Source: an uncultured Devosia sp. (GTDB lineage Bacteria > Pseudomonadota > Alphaproteobacteria > Rhizobiales > Devosiaceae). Taken from it: 39,253 nucleotides of DNA. This document shows positions 16,378 to 25,738 of this stretch, in pieces; the first letter of the stretch is position 1; each line of letters opens with the position of its first letter. The DNA lies in assembly GCF_913055165.1 (NCBI RefSeq), contig NZ_CAJXJS010000033.1, positions 1 to 39,253 of the forward strand, read 5' to 3'. The position numbers were made by a program, and so were the translations under genes. The notes beneath the pieces are model-generated. The model was given only the letters and a program-made list of their open reading frames with translations, was not told the DNA's origin and made no database searches.

Positions 16378-19370
16378 TGGCCGACTTCCGTATCCCCGGC
16401 GCGGGTCGCGTCAACCACGGCAAGCCCGTTCAGTTCACCTTCAACGGCAAGACCATCACCGGTCTTGAAGGCGACACGGTTGCGTCCGCCCTTCTCGCCA
16501 ATGGCGTCCACCTCGTCGGCCGTTCCTTCAAATATCACCGGCCGCGCGGCATCCTTTCGGCCGGGTCGGAAGAGCCCAATGCGCTGCTCGGCGTTGACCA
16601 TGGTCCGGCCAGGGTCGAACCGAATAACCGTGCCACGGTTGTTGAAGTCACCCAGGGCCTCAAGACCATCAGCCAGAACCATTGGCCATCGTTGGAGCGC
16701 GACATCGGCGCCATCAACGACGTCCTCTATATGCTGTTCACGGCGGGCTTCTACTACAAGACCTTCATGTGGCCGAAGTCCTTCTGGAACAAGGTCTATG
16801 AGCCGATCATCCGCGGCACGGCGGGGCTGGGAAAGCCGCCGGTTGAACCCGATCCAGATACCTATTCGAGCCGCTTTGCTCATTGCGACGTGCTGGTGGT
16901 GGGCTCGGGGCCAGCCGGTCTCGCCGCCGCACTGGCAGCGGGCCGGAGCGGCGCCAAGGTCTTTCTGGTCGACGAGCAGACCGAACTTGGCGGCAGCCTC
17001 TTGTCCGAAACCGATGCCAGCATCAACGGCATGAGCGGCTGGGCGTGGCTGAAGGCGAGCGTGGATGAACTGGCCGGCATGGACAATGTCACCCTGCTGC
17101 CGCGCACCACCGCCATCGGTTACTACCATCAGAACTTCGTTGGCCTCTGTCAGCGCATTACCGATCATCTTTCTTCGGCTCCCCAAGGCGCACCGCGCGA
17201 GCGGATGTGGAAGATCCGGGCCAAGCAGGTCGTGCTGGCGCAAGGCGCCATCGAAAAGCCGCTGGTGTTTGACGGCAATGACCGTCCCGGCGTCATGCTG
17301 GCCAGCGCAGCGCGCACCTATCTCAACCGTTACGGCGTCAAGGTCGGCAATAGCCCGGTCGTGGTGACGTCTCATGACAGCGCCTGGCTGGCGGCCTTCG
17401 ATCTGGCGCGTGCCGGCGTCAAGGTCCAGGCCATCATTGATGTCCGCAAGGCCGTGCCCACGGACCTCAAGGCCACTGCGGAGAGCCTCGGCATCGAAGT
17501 GCTGGCGGGCTGGACCGTGACAGGTACCAAGGGCCGCCTTCGTGTATCCTCGGTCCGCGCAAAGCCGATCGACGGGGGGTCCGAGCAGGCGCGCGAATTT
17601 GCCTGCGACGCCCTGCTTATGGGCGGCGGCTGGACCCCCAGCCTGCATCTGTTCTCGCATACGCAGGGCAAATTGGAATGGCGCGAGGATGCCCAGACGT
17701 TCCTGCCCGCCAAGCATGTCGAAAGCAGCCGCTGCGCTGGCGCCGGCAATGGCGAGTTCGGACTGGCCAATGCGCTGCAACAGGGCGCCGCGGCCGGGCA
17801 GGCCGCGGCAGCCGATGCCGGATTTTCCGGCAGCGGTGCCAGCTATGAAATTGCCGGTGAGATCGCCCTGGGCGGCACCACGCTGCGCGAACTGCCCACC
17901 GACCGGAACACGGCCACGGCCAAGGCTTTTGTCGACTTCCAGAACGATGTGACCGCCAAGGATATCCGCCTGGCCGTGCGCGAAGGCTTCAAGTCGATCG
18001 AACACGTCAAGCGCTACACCACCACCGGCATGGCCACGGACCAGGGCAAGACCTCCAACATCAATGGCCTGCTGATTGCATCCGATGCAGTGCAACGGCC
18101 TGCACCGCAGGTTGGCCTCACCACCTTCCGGCCGCCTTATACGCCGACCACCTTTGGGGCCTTTGCCGGGTACAATCGTGGCCGTCTGTTTGACGTGACG
18201 CGCAAGACGCCCATCGATAGCTGGGCGGAAGAACAGGGTGCTGTCTTCGAGCCGGTCTCCCTGTGGCGGCGCGCCTGGTATTTCCCCAAGCCTGGCGAGG
18301 ACATGCATGCCGCCGTTGCCCGCGAATGCAAGGCAACCCGCGACTCCCTGGGCATTTTTGACGCCTCCACGCTCGGCAAGATCGAGATCGTGGGGCCAGA
18401 TGCGGCCGAGTTCCTCAATCGCATGTACACCAACCCCTGGACCAAGCTGCAGCCCGGCCGGACGCGCTATGGCGTGCTGCTCGGGGAAGATGGCTTCATT
18501 CGCGACGACGGTGTGATCGGGCGCCTCTCGACCGATCGCTTCCATGTGACCACGACCACCGGTGGCGCGGCCCGCGTGCTCAACATGATGGAAGACTACC
18601 TTCAGACCGAATTCCCCGATCTCAAGGTGTGGCTGACCTCCACCACCGAACAGTGGGCGGTGATTGCGGTCAACGGACCCAATTCCCGCAATCTGATTGC
18701 GCCGCTGGTTGAAGGCATCGACCTGTCCGAAGAGGCCTTCCCGCACATGTCCATCGCGGAAGGCAAGATTGCGGGCGTGCCGACCCGGCTGTTCCGCATG
18801 AGCTTTACCGGTGAGCGCGGCTATGAAATCAACGTGCCGGCCCGATACGGCCGCGCCATCTGGGAAAAGCTGATGGCCGAAGGCCAGCGCTATGGCATCA
18901 CGCCCTACGGCACTGAGACCATGCACGTGCTGCGCGCCGAAAAAGGCTACATCATCGTTGGCCAGGACACTGATGGAACCCTGACCCCTGACGATGCCGG
19001 GCTCGGCTGGGCCATCGGCAAGGCCAAGCCCGACTTTGTCGGCAAGCGTTCCCTCAGTCGCCCGGACATGCTCAAGACCGATCGCAAGCAATTGGTGGGC
19101 CTGCTCACCGAAGACCCCAAGACCGTGCTGGAAGAGGGTGCACAGATCGTGCTCGACCCGAACCAGGCCGTGCCGATGAAGATGGTTGGCCATGTCACCT
19201 CCTCCTATTGGAGCGTGGCGCTCAACCGGTCCATTGCGCTCGCCGTGATTGAAGGCGGCAATGGCCGAATGGGCGAGACGGTGCATATTCCGATGCCCTC
19301 CGGCACCCTGCGCGCCAAGGTCACTGGAACCGTCTTCTACGACCCCGAAAACACGCGTCTGAGCGCCTGA
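16377..19370 (+). CDS. soxA: Sarcosine oxidase alpha subunit
   Basis: A 997-residue subunit with four parts: an N-terminal ferredoxin-like domain (about 15-100, including SFKYHRPRGILSAGSEEPN), an NAD-binding fold (G176-S-G-P-A-G from 16902, then about 175-450), a connecting SoxA_A3-type segment, and a C-terminal GcvT-like folate domain (about 600-990). It holds the NAD and THF sites and receives the methyl-derived carbon made at SoxB. Its ATG overlaps the soxD stop and is preceded by AAGGAGGGGG. Length is standard for TSOX alpha. The folate domain means methylene-THF can go straight to the GlyA encoded two genes later. A very long open frame on the opposite strand is a codon-bias shadow. Confidence 0.97.
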   Translation: MADFRIPGAGRVNHGKPVQFTFNGKTITGLEGDTVASALLANGVHLVGRSFKYHRPRGILSAGSEEPNALLGVDHGPARVEPNNRATVVEVTQGLKTISQNHWPSLERDIGAINDVLYMLFTAGFYYKTFMWPKSFWNKVYEPIIRGTAGLGKPPVEPDPDTYSSRFAHCDVLVVGSGPAGLAAALAAGRSGAKVFLVDEQTELGGSLLSETDASINGMSGWAWLKASVDELAGMDNVTLLPRTTAIGYYHQNFVGLCQRITDHLSSAPQGAPRERMWKIRAKQVVLAQGAIEKPLVFDGNDRPGVMLASAARTYLNRYGVKVGNSPVVVTSHDSAWLAAFDLARAGVKVQAIIDVRKAVPTDLKATAESLGIEVLAGWTVTGTKGRLRVSSVRAKPIDGGSEQAREFACDALLMGGGWTPSLHLFSHTQGKLEWREDAQTFLPAKHVESSRCAGAGNGEFGLANALQQGAAAGQAAAADAGFSGSGASYEIAGEIALGGTTLRELPTDRNTATAKAFVDFQNDVTAKDIRLAVREGFKSIEHVKRYTTTGMATDQGKTSNINGLLIASDAVQRPAPQVGLTTFRPPYTPTTFGAFAGYNRGRLFDVTRKTPIDSWAEEQGAVFEPVSLWRRAWYFPKPGEDMHAAVARECKATRDSLGIFDASTLGKIEIVGPDAAEFLNRMYTNPWTKLQPGRTRYGVLLGEDGFIRDDGVIGRLSTDRFHVTTTTGGAARVLNMMEDYLQTEFPDLKVWLTSTTEQWAVIAVNGPNSRNLIAPLVEGIDLSEEAFPHMSIAEGKIAGVPTRLFRMSFTGERGYEINVPARYGRAIWEKLMAEGQRYGITPYGTETMHVLRAEKGYIIVGQDTDGTLTPDDAGLGWAIGKAKPDFVGKRSLSRPDMLKTDRKQLVGLLTEDPKTVLEEGAQIVLDPNQAVPMKMVGHVTSSYWSVALNRSIALAVIEGGNGRMGETVHIPMPSGTLRAKVTGTVFYDPENTRLSA

Positions 19371-19383
19371 GGAGGCCGATGAA

Positions 19384-19941
19384 ATGAGACAGGAAGAGCA
19401 TCCCCTTATCGGTCGCAGCCTGGATATGCCCCATGCTCCGGCCACTATTCGGCCCGTCGAAGACGCCGCGCGTTTCAACCTGCGGATTAGCCCGGACAAT
19501 TTGGCCGAAGCCTCCGCCGCCTGGGGCGCAATTCTGCCGGCAAGGATCGGCGAACTGGCATCCTCGCCCGGCCGCCTGGCAGCCTGCATCGGTCCAGACG
19601 AGTGGTTCTTGATAGCCCCTCTCGAAGAGCAGGGCGCCATCGAGGCAGCCTTCTCGGCCTTGTACGCCAAGACCATCCATAGCCTTGTCGATGTCGGGCA
19701 CCGCGAGGTCGGCATCGCCATCGAGGGGCCAGCTGCGGCCGACGTGCTGCAGTCCTGCATCGCCTTCGAAGTGGGGGCCATGGCTATGAACGAGGCCCGC
19801 CGCACCATCATCGACCGTGTGCCGATCATTCTGTTCCGGGAAGCCCAGGAGCGCTTCCGGATCGAAGTCTGGCACTCGTTCTCAGATCACGTCTGGCACC
19901 TGCTTGCCGGCATCTGTCGCGAATATGAACTGGGCGTCTGA
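19384..19941 (+). CDS. soxG: Sarcosine oxidase gamma subunit
   Basis: A 185-residue subunit with a fold related to the GcvT N-terminal part, needed for assembly of the sarcosine oxidase tetramer. It shows the family landmarks [10 protein letters not shown] at about 77-86, [29 protein letters not shown] at about 102-130, and the final [24 protein letters not shown]. Starts 13 bases after soxA with GGAGG in between; an ATG five bases earlier runs into an immediate stop. Gene order B-D-A-G is the usual one. The next gene, glyA, begins 17 bases later on the same strand. Confidence 0.95.
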   Translation: MRQEEHPLIGRSLDMPHAPATIRPVEDAARFNLRISPDNLAEASAAWGAILPARIGELASSPGRLAACIGPDEWFLIAPLEEQGAIEAAFSALYAKTIHSLVDVGHREVGIAIEGPAAADVLQSCIAFEVGAMAMNEARRTIIDRVPIILFREAQERFRIEVWHSFSDHVWHLLAGICREYELGV

Positions 19942-19958
19942 CGCCGCAGGGAGAGATC

Positions 19959-21227
19959 ATGCTTCACACCAAGACACCGGGCGGCCTGACTGATCTTGCC
20001 GTCGCCGCCGCCATCGAGCGGGAACTGGGTCGCCAGCAGAACCAGATCGAGCTCATTGCCTCGGAGAACATCGTCTCCACCAATGTCCTGCTCGCCCAGG
20101 GCTCGGTGCTGACCAACAAATATGCCGAAGGCTATCCCGGCAAACGCTATTACGGCGGTTGCGAGTTCGTCGACGAGGTCGAGACCATTGCCATCGAACG
20201 GGCCAAGGAACTGTTTGGCGCCGCCTATGCCAATGTCCAGCCGCATTCGGGCGCGCAGGCCAACCAGGCCGTCTACTTCGCCCTGCTTCAGCCTGGCGAC
20301 CGCATCATGGGCATGTCCCTCGCCCATGGCGGCCATCTGACCCACGGCTCGCCGGTGACCATGTCGGGCAAGTGGTTCGAGGTCTCGAGCTATCAGGTGC
20401 GCGAAGACAACCAGCTGATCGACTATGATCAGGTTCGTGCCGTCGCGCTCGAAACGCGTCCCAAGCTGATCGTTGCCGGTGCTTCGGCCTATCCGCGCGT
20501 CATCGACTTTGCCTTTTTCCGGAAGGTTGCCGACGAGGTTGGCGCCTATTTGATGGTGGATATGGCCCACTACGCCGGTCTGGTGGCTGCGGGAGTCTAT
20601 CCCGATCCGATGCCGCATGCCCATGTCGTCACCACGACCACGCACAAGACCCTGCGCGGTCCGCGCGGCGGCATGATCCTGACCAATGACGAAGCCCTGG
20701 CCAAAAAGTTCAACTCGGCCGTGTTCCCGGGCAATCAGGGCGGCCCGCTGATGCATGTCATCGCCGCCAAGGCCGTCGCCTTCGGGGAAGCCCTCGAACC
20801 TGGTTTCAAGATCTACGCGCAGGACGTCGCGGCCAATGCCAAGGCCCTGGCCGAAACGCTGATGGCCGGCGGACTCAACATCGTCTCGGGCGGCACCGAC
20901 TGCCACATGGTGCTGGTCGATCTGCGTCCCAAGGGTGTCAAGGGCCGGGATGCCGAGCATGCGCTGGAACGGGCGGGTCTGACCTGCAACAAGAACGCCA
21001 TTCCTTTCGATCCGGAAAAGCCCGCCATCACCTCGGGCGTGCGCCTGGGCACCTCGGCCGGTACTACACGCGGTTTCGGAGAGGCCGAGTTCGTGCGCAT
21101 TGGCGAACTGATCCTCAAGGTCATCGACGCCCTTGCAGCAGCCGGGCCGGATGGCGATGCCGAGGTTGAAAAGCAGGTCCTGGCCGAGGTGCAGGACATC
21201 TGCACCAGGTTCCCGATCTACCAGTGA
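19959..21227 (+). CDS. glyA: Serine hydroxymethyltransferase
   Basis: A 422-residue PLP enzyme interconverting glycine plus methylene-THF and serine plus THF. Lys230 in [13 protein letters not shown] is the PLP Schiff-base lysine. The N-terminal [32 protein letters not shown] and the [14 protein letters not shown] segments are all intact. A GGGAGAG ribosome site precedes the ATG. Placed directly after soxG, it would capture both products of sarcosine oxidase, glycine and methylene-THF, as serine. The following sdaA gene then deaminates serine, which completes the path to pyruvate. A second housekeeping glyA probably exists elsewhere in the genome; this is inferred from the operon position only. 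Confidence 0.97.
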   Translation: MLHTKTPGGLTDLAVAAAIERELGRQQNQIELIASENIVSTNVLLAQGSVLTNKYAEGYPGKRYYGGCEFVDEVETIAIERAKELFGAAYANVQPHSGAQANQAVYFALLQPGDRIMGMSLAHGGHLTHGSPVTMSGKWFEVSSYQVREDNQLIDYDQVRAVALETRPKLIVAGASAYPRVIDFAFFRKVADEVGAYLMVDMAHYAGLVAAGVYPDPMPHAHVVTTTTHKTLRGPRGGMILTNDEALAKKFNSAVFPGNQGGPLMHVIAAKAVAFGEALEPGFKIYAQDVAANAKALAETLMAGGLNIVSGGTDCHMVLVDLRPKGVKGRDAEHALERAGLTCNKNAIPFDPEKPAITSGVRLGTSAGTTRGFGEAEFVRIGELILKVIDALAAAGPDGDAEVEKQVLAEVQDICTRFPIYQ

Positions 21228-21252
21228 GTTCCAGGCAGCGATGAAACCACGC

Positions 21253-21273
21253 CCGGGCGCGCGGTGCGCCCGG
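21253..21273 (+). promoter_or_regulatory. Intercistronic hairpin between glyA and sdaA
   Basis: CCGGGCGC (21253-21260) and GCGCCCGG (21266-21273) form an eight-pair GC stem with the loop GCGGT, followed by TATTTCC. It lacks a real T-run, so it may trim or stabilise the message and lower sdaA expression relative to glyA rather than end transcription. Confidence 0.45.
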
Positions 21274-21302
21274 TATTTCCCCAACAGGACGAGTCCGAAC
21301 CC

Positions 21303-22607
21303 GTGTTTCTAAGCGTCTTTGATGTCTTCAAGATCGGGATCGGCCCCTCCTCGTCGCACACCATGGGGCCGATGACGGCCGCCGTAAGCTTCCTGCACCT
21401 GCTTCAGCAGTCCCCTTTGGGGCAACGGGCCGCGCGGCTGCGGGTCACATTGCATGGGTCTCTTGCATTTACCGGCAAGGGACACGCCACGGATCGCGCA
21501 GTGGCGCTGGGCCTGCTCGGCTGTTTGCCTGCCGAACTGGACGTGAACGCTGCCGAAGAGCAGCTGCTGGCGCTGCAAACCTGTCACAAACTTTGCCCAG
21601 CGGGTCTGCCGCCCCTGACCTTCGATCCGGCCAGCGACATTGTGTTCGACTATGGCCCGCCTTTGCCGGGCCACGCCAATGGCCTCGTCTTTTCGGCGCT
21701 CGACGCTGCGGGTAAAAAGCTGATCGAGGAGACTTACTATTCGATTGGTGGCGGTTTCGTAGTCACCGCGGCGGAGCGTGAGCATCCTTTGGCGGCGGTT
21801 GGGCACGAAGCCATATCCTGGCCATATCCATTCAACAGCGCTGCCAGCATGTTGCAGATGGCCAGGCAAAGCGGGCTTTCCATCGCCGCGATGAAGCGGG
21901 AAAACGAGGCCCAGTTGCGCGGCCCAGCCGATGTCGCATCCGGGGTCACCCGGATCTGGTCGGTGATGAATGCCTGCATCGACCGTGGATTGAGGCGCGA
22001 GGGCGACCTGCCGGGCGGGCTGCGGGTGCGCCGCCGCGCCCATCGCATCTACAATCAATTGCTGGCCGAACGGCAGACAAATTCGGGCCAGCCGCATACC
22101 GGATCGGACTGGCTCAGCGTCTATGCCATGGCCGTCAACGAAGAAAATGCCGCTGGTGGCCAGGTTGTGACCGCGCCAACCAATGGTGCTGCGGGGGTCG
22201 TGCCGTCCGTCCTGCGCTACTACCTCGACCATTGCCACGGTGCCGATCCAGCAAAGGTTTCCGATTTCCTTTTGACCGCCGCCGCAATGGCCGCGGCAGG
22301 ACTATGTGCCGTGCTGGGCGGCACGCCCGAACAGGTTGAAAACGCTGCAGAGATCGCGCTCGAACACCATCTGGGCATGACCTGCGATCCGGTTGCCGGT
22401 CTCGTGCAGGTGCCCTGCATCGAGCGCAATGGGATTGGTGCGACAAAGGCTGTCGCTGCCGCCTCGCTGGCGCTGCGCGGGGACGGCTCGCATTTCATGC
22501 CGCTCGACAACTGCATCAAGGCCATGCGGCAGACCGGCGAAGAGATGAATACCAAATTCAAGGAAACCAGTCTGGGAGGGCTGGCAGTCAACCTGCCCGA
22601 GTGTTGA
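21303..22607 (+). CDS. sdaA: L-serine ammonia-lyase (iron-sulfur type)
   Basis: A 434-residue L-serine dehydratase that turns serine to pyruvate and ammonia. The start [23 protein letters not shown] is the family signature and argues for the GTG at 21303, which has AGGACGAG upstream; an earlier GTG at 21264 falls in a hairpin loop. Candidate [4Fe-4S] ligands are Cys361 (MTCDPVAG), Cys372 (VPCIERNG) and Cys404 (DNCIKAM). The protein ends in Cys434, in line with the C-terminal cysteine that acts as a tail-in-mouth ligand in type 2 serine dehydratases. Alpha and beta domains are fused in one chain. It finishes the betaine-to-pyruvate path. The next gene starts 32 bases later. Confidence 0.95.
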   Translation: MFLSVFDVFKIGIGPSSSHTMGPMTAAVSFLHLLQQSPLGQRAARLRVTLHGSLAFTGKGHATDRAVALGLLGCLPAELDVNAAEEQLLALQTCHKLCPAGLPPLTFDPASDIVFDYGPPLPGHANGLVFSALDAAGKKLIEETYYSIGGGFVVTAAEREHPLAAVGHEAISWPYPFNSAASMLQMARQSGLSIAAMKRENEAQLRGPADVASGVTRIWSVMNACIDRGLRREGDLPGGLRVRRRAHRIYNQLLAERQTNSGQPHTGSDWLSVYAMAVNEENAAGGQVVTAPTNGAAGVVPSVLRYYLDHCHGADPAKVSDFLLTAAAMAAAGLCAVLGGTPEQVENAAEIALEHHLGMTCDPVAGLVQVPCIERNGIGATKAVAAASLALRGDGSHFMPLDNCIKAMRQTGEEMNTKFKETSLGGLAVNLPEC

Positions 22608-22639
22608 TGCGGGGCAGGCATTTCAAGGAGGAGAAGACA

Positions 22640-23824
22640 ATGAGCAGCAATCGTGGCGTGGTCTATGTTGGGCCGGGCAAGGTCGAAGTACGCAATATCG
22701 AGGATGCCAAGCTGGCCGCCCCCGACGGACGGCGCATCGACCATGGCGTCATCCTTAAGGTGATTTCGACCAATATCTGTGGGTCCGACCAGCATATGGT
22801 GCGCGGCCGGACCACGGCGGAGCCGGGGCTGGTGCTGGGTCACGAAATCACCGGACAGGTGATCGAGAAGGGCCGCGACGTCGAAATGATCGAGGTCGGC
22901 GATATCGTCTCGGTACCCTTCAACGTCGCCTGTGGCCGCTGCCGTTGCTGCAAGTCGCAGGACACCGGGGTTTGCCTCACGGTCAATCCGGCCCGCGCCG
23001 GCGGTGCCTATGGCTATGTCGACATGGGCGGCTGGATCGGCGGGCAGGCCCGTTATGTCACCGTGCCCTATGCCGATTTCAACCTGCTCAAATTCCCCGA
23101 CCGCGATCGAGCCATGAGCAAGATCCGCGATCTCACCATGCTCTCCGACATCCTGCCGACTGGCTTTCACGGCGCGGTCAAGGCCGGGGTCGGCGTCGGC
23201 TCGACGGTCTATGTGGCCGGTGCTGGTCCGGTTGGTCTGGCGGCGGCTGCATCGGCACGCATCCTTGGCGCCGCCGTGGTCATGATTGGTGATTTCAACA
23301 AGGATCGCCTGGCCCATGCCAGCAAGATGGGCTTCACGGCAATCGACCTGTCCCAGCACGACCGTCTGGGCGAGATGATCGCCGACGTCACCGGCTCCGA
23401 TGAAGTCGACAGCGCCATCGACGCCGTGGGCTTTGAAGCGCGCGGCCATGCCGGCGGTGAACAGCCAGCCATTGTGCTGAACCAGATGATGGAGATCACC
23501 CGCGCGGCCGGATCGATCGGCATTCCGGGGCTCTATGTCACCGAGGATCCCGGCGCCGTGGACAATGCCGCCAAGCAGGGCAGCCTGTCGCTGCGTTTCG
23601 GCCTGGGCTGGGCCAAGGCACAGTCCTTCCACACCGGCCAGACACCGGTGCTCAAGTATAATCGCCAGCTCATGCAGGCCATCCTGCATGACCGTCTGCC
23701 GATTGCCGACATCGTCAATGCCAGGATCATCCCGCTGGACGACGCGGCCCAAGGCTATGAGACCTTTGATCAGGGTGCGGCAGTCAAATTTGTCCTCGAT
23801 CCGCATGGCGAATTGGCCGCCTGA
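22640..23824 (+). CDS. fdhA: Glutathione-independent formaldehyde dehydrogenase
   Basis: A 394-residue zinc-containing NAD-dependent dehydrogenase oxidising formaldehyde to formate without glutathione, like the Pseudomonas putida enzyme. It begins NRGVVYVGPGKVEVRNIEDAKL. Catalytic zinc residues are in NICGSDQHMVRGRTT and LGHEITG. Four cysteines of the structural zinc lie in CGRCRCCKSQDTGVC at about 98-112. The Rossmann loop is VAGAGPVGLAAAASARILGA at about 192-211. AAGGAGGAG precedes the ATG at 22640. Its place after the sarcosine oxidase genes fits removal of formaldehyde from GbcAB, and from sarcosine oxidase when folate is short. Confidence 0.95.
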   Translation: MSSNRGVVYVGPGKVEVRNIEDAKLAAPDGRRIDHGVILKVISTNICGSDQHMVRGRTTAEPGLVLGHEITGQVIEKGRDVEMIEVGDIVSVPFNVACGRCRCCKSQDTGVCLTVNPARAGGAYGYVDMGGWIGGQARYVTVPYADFNLLKFPDRDRAMSKIRDLTMLSDILPTGFHGAVKAGVGVGSTVYVAGAGPVGLAAAASARILGAAVVMIGDFNKDRLAHASKMGFTAIDLSQHDRLGEMIADVTGSDEVDSAIDAVGFEARGHAGGEQPAIVLNQMMEITRAAGSIGIPGLYVTEDPGAVDNAAKQGSLSLRFGLGWAKAQSFHTGQTPVLKYNRQLMQAILHDRLPIADIVNARIIPLDDAAQGYETFDQGAAVKFVLDPHGELAA

Positions 23825-23849
23825 TCTGACCAGGACCAAATAGCAGCAT

Positions 23850-23873
23850 CGCCTCCGGCCCCAACCGGAGGCG
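23850..23873 (+). terminator. Hairpin after fdhA, weak terminator or processing site
   Basis: CGCCTCCGG (23850-23858) pairs with CCGGAGGCG (23865-23873) with the loop CCCCAA. No T-run follows, so it is not a typical intrinsic terminator. It lies between the fdhA stop and the folC start and could reduce read-through. Confidence 0.45.
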
Positions 23874-23891
23874 GTGCCCCGGAGTTCTCCC

Positions 23892-25181
23892 TTGTCCCGC
23901 ACCGACGCGATCCTCAAACGCCTGTCCGGCCTGCATCCCAAGCTGATCGATCTCAGCCTGGATCGCATACTGCCTCTGCTGGATCGTCTAGGCCGACCGC
24001 AAGACCGCTTGCCGCCGGTCATCCACGTCGCTGGCACCAATGGCAAGGGTTCGACCATCGCCTATCTGCGCGCCTTCCTCGAAGCGACAGGAGCCCGGGT
24101 TCATGTTTATACCTCGCCTCATCTTGTCCGGTTCAACGAGCGCATCCGCCTGGCGGGAAAGCTGGTTTCCACCCGTCGCCTCAATGCAGCGCTTCGGGAG
24201 GTCGAGGCGCTTAATGCCGGGGCGGGCATAACGCTCTTCGAGATCACCACCGCTGCCGCGTTCAAGCTCTTTGCCGAGACACGCGCGGATTTCCTGCTGC
24301 TCGAAACCGGCCTGGGCGGACGCTTCGATACCACTAATGTGGTCGACAAGCCGCTGGGCACGATCATCACGCCGATCGACTTTGACCATCAGGAATATCT
24401 CGGCCGATCGCTTCGCGAGATTGCCGACGCCAAGGCGGGCATTCTCAAGCGCGGTGCACCTGCCGTCATCGGGCTGCAGCTACCGGAGGCGCGCGATGTG
24501 ATCTCCGCCGCTGCCGCGCAACTGCAGGTCGTGCCGATCTGGCAGGGTCTGGAATTTTCCGGGCGGGCAGAGCACAGCAAGCTGCATTACACTGATGGGG
24601 CGGGGACCCGGCAATTTCCCGGCCCCGCTCTGGTCGGCACCCACCAGTTCGACAACGCGACCCTGGCGATCGCGGCAATCCGGCATTTCGGGCTGCCGGT
24701 AGATGACGTCGCCATTGCCGCGGGCCTGCGAACCGTCCGCTGGCCTGCCAGGATGCAGCCTCTCACCCAGGGACGATTGCGCGCCTCGCTCCCTGAAGGG
24801 CACGAACTTTGGCTGGATGGTGGTCACAATGCCCATGGGGCGGCGGCGATTGCCGCGAGCCTTGCTGCTCTGCCCCCGCGCGATCTCGTCCTGATCATGG
24901 GCATGATGAATACCCGCGACCCGGTGGCGTTTCTCGAATTCTTCCAGCCACTCAAGCCCCGGGCGGTGTTGACATTGTCCATCCCCGGCGAGAGCAATGC
25001 GCATGATGCAGAGACTTTGGCCTGCCTGGCTCGCGGGGCCGGCCACAACGCGATCGCCTGCCGCAATCTGAGCGCGGCCATGGCGCTGGCTGCTCCGACG
25101 GCCAATGCCCGCGTGCTGATCTGTGGATCCCTCTACCTGTCTGGCCGCGCTCTGCGCGAAAACGGAACACTGCCAGACTGA
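23892..25181 (+). CDS. folC: Folylpolyglutamate synthase / dihydrofolate synthase-like ligase
   Basis: A 429-residue Mur-ligase-like enzyme that adds glutamate to dihydropteroate or to folates. The ATP loop HVAGTNGKGST is at about 46-55, followed by YTSPHLVRFNERIRL, the LLETGLGGRFDTTN segment and IDFDHQEYLG, all FolC hallmarks; WLDGGHNAHGA is in the C-terminal domain. I chose the TTG at 23892 because GGAG lies seven bases before it and the protein then reads MSRTDAILKRLSGLHPKLIDLSLDR; a GTG at 23874 in the same frame is the alternative. A folC gene inside a demethylation cluster makes sense if polyglutamylated THF is needed by dimethylglycine dehydrogenase, sarcosine oxidase, GlyA and FolD. 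Whether it is the only folC of the cell is not visible. Confidence 0.9.
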   Translation: MSRTDAILKRLSGLHPKLIDLSLDRILPLLDRLGRPQDRLPPVIHVAGTNGKGSTIAYLRAFLEATGARVHVYTSPHLVRFNERIRLAGKLVSTRRLNAALREVEALNAGAGITLFEITTAAAFKLFAETRADFLLLETGLGGRFDTTNVVDKPLGTIITPIDFDHQEYLGRSLREIADAKAGILKRGAPAVIGLQLPEARDVISAAAAQLQVVPIWQGLEFSGRAEHSKLHYTDGAGTRQFPGPALVGTHQFDNATLAIAAIRHFGLPVDDVAIAAGLRTVRWPARMQPLTQGRLRASLPEGHELWLDGGHNAHGAAAIAASLAALPPRDLVLIMGMMNTRDPVAFLEFFQPLKPRAVLTLSIPGESNAHDAETLACLARGAGHNAIACRNLSAAMALAAPTANARVLICGSLYLSGRALRENGTLPD

Positions 25182-25201
25182 ACACCCCAAAAGGAACCAA
25201 A

Positions 25202-25711
25202 ATGACGACCGACGCCCGTGCCGCACTCGACAGCCTGTTCACCGAACTCGGCATTGTTCCCGTCAGCATAAAGCACCCGCCGGTGCACACCGTGGAAGAG
25301 GCACTGCCCTATTGGAGCGCGCTTGAGGGCGTCCACACCAAGAACCTGCTCCTCAAGGGTGCCAAGGGCGGCCTCTGGCTGATTTGCGTTCCGACCGATC
25401 GCCGGCTGGATCTCAAGGCCCTTGCCGCCCATGTCGGCGCCAAGAAGTTCTCCTTTGCCAGTGCCGAGGCGCTGATGGAGGCGCTTCACGTGGTACAGGG
25501 TTCGGTCAGTCCATTGGCGCTGATCAACGACAAGGACCATGCGGTACAACTGGTGCTGGCCGCCGACATGATGGCCATGCCGCGCATCACCGTACATCCC
25601 ATGATGAACACCGAGACGGTGTCCCTGACCAGCCAGGAACTGCTCAAGTTTCTCGCCGCGACCGGGCATCGCCCCGAGATCGTGAACTTCGATACCCTGG
25701 GTGCCGCGTAA
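25202..25711 (+). CDS. YbaK/ProX-type aminoacyl-tRNA deacylase (prolyl-tRNA editing family)
   Basis: A 169-residue free-standing editing-domain protein. It shows HPPVHTVEEALPYWSALEGVHTKNLLLKGAKGGLWLICVP, the ProXp/PrdX subfamily signature, and the central HVVQGSVSPLALINDKDHAVQLVLA stretch that lines the deacylation pocket. Family members clear wrongly charged Ala- or Cys-tRNA(Pro). It starts 20 bases after folC with AAAGGA before the ATG and is the last gene of the plus-strand cluster, convergent with the next regulator. No link to betaine breakdown is known to me; it may simply ride in the operon. Confidence 0.88.
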   Translation: MTTDARAALDSLFTELGIVPVSIKHPPVHTVEEALPYWSALEGVHTKNLLLKGAKGGLWLICVPTDRRLDLKALAAHVGAKKFSFASAEALMEALHVVQGSVSPLALINDKDHAVQLVLAADMMAMPRITVHPMMNTETVSLTSQELLKFLAATGHRPEIVNFDTLGAA

Positions 25712-25738
25712 GAACGGTTACGGCCTCGAGAATTCAGC

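Noticed and set aside
16323..19829. Open frame of about 1168 codons on the minus strand opposite soxA
   Set aside because: It mirrors soxA and soxG exactly, has no domain signature, and arises because GC-biased third positions remove stops from the antisense frame.
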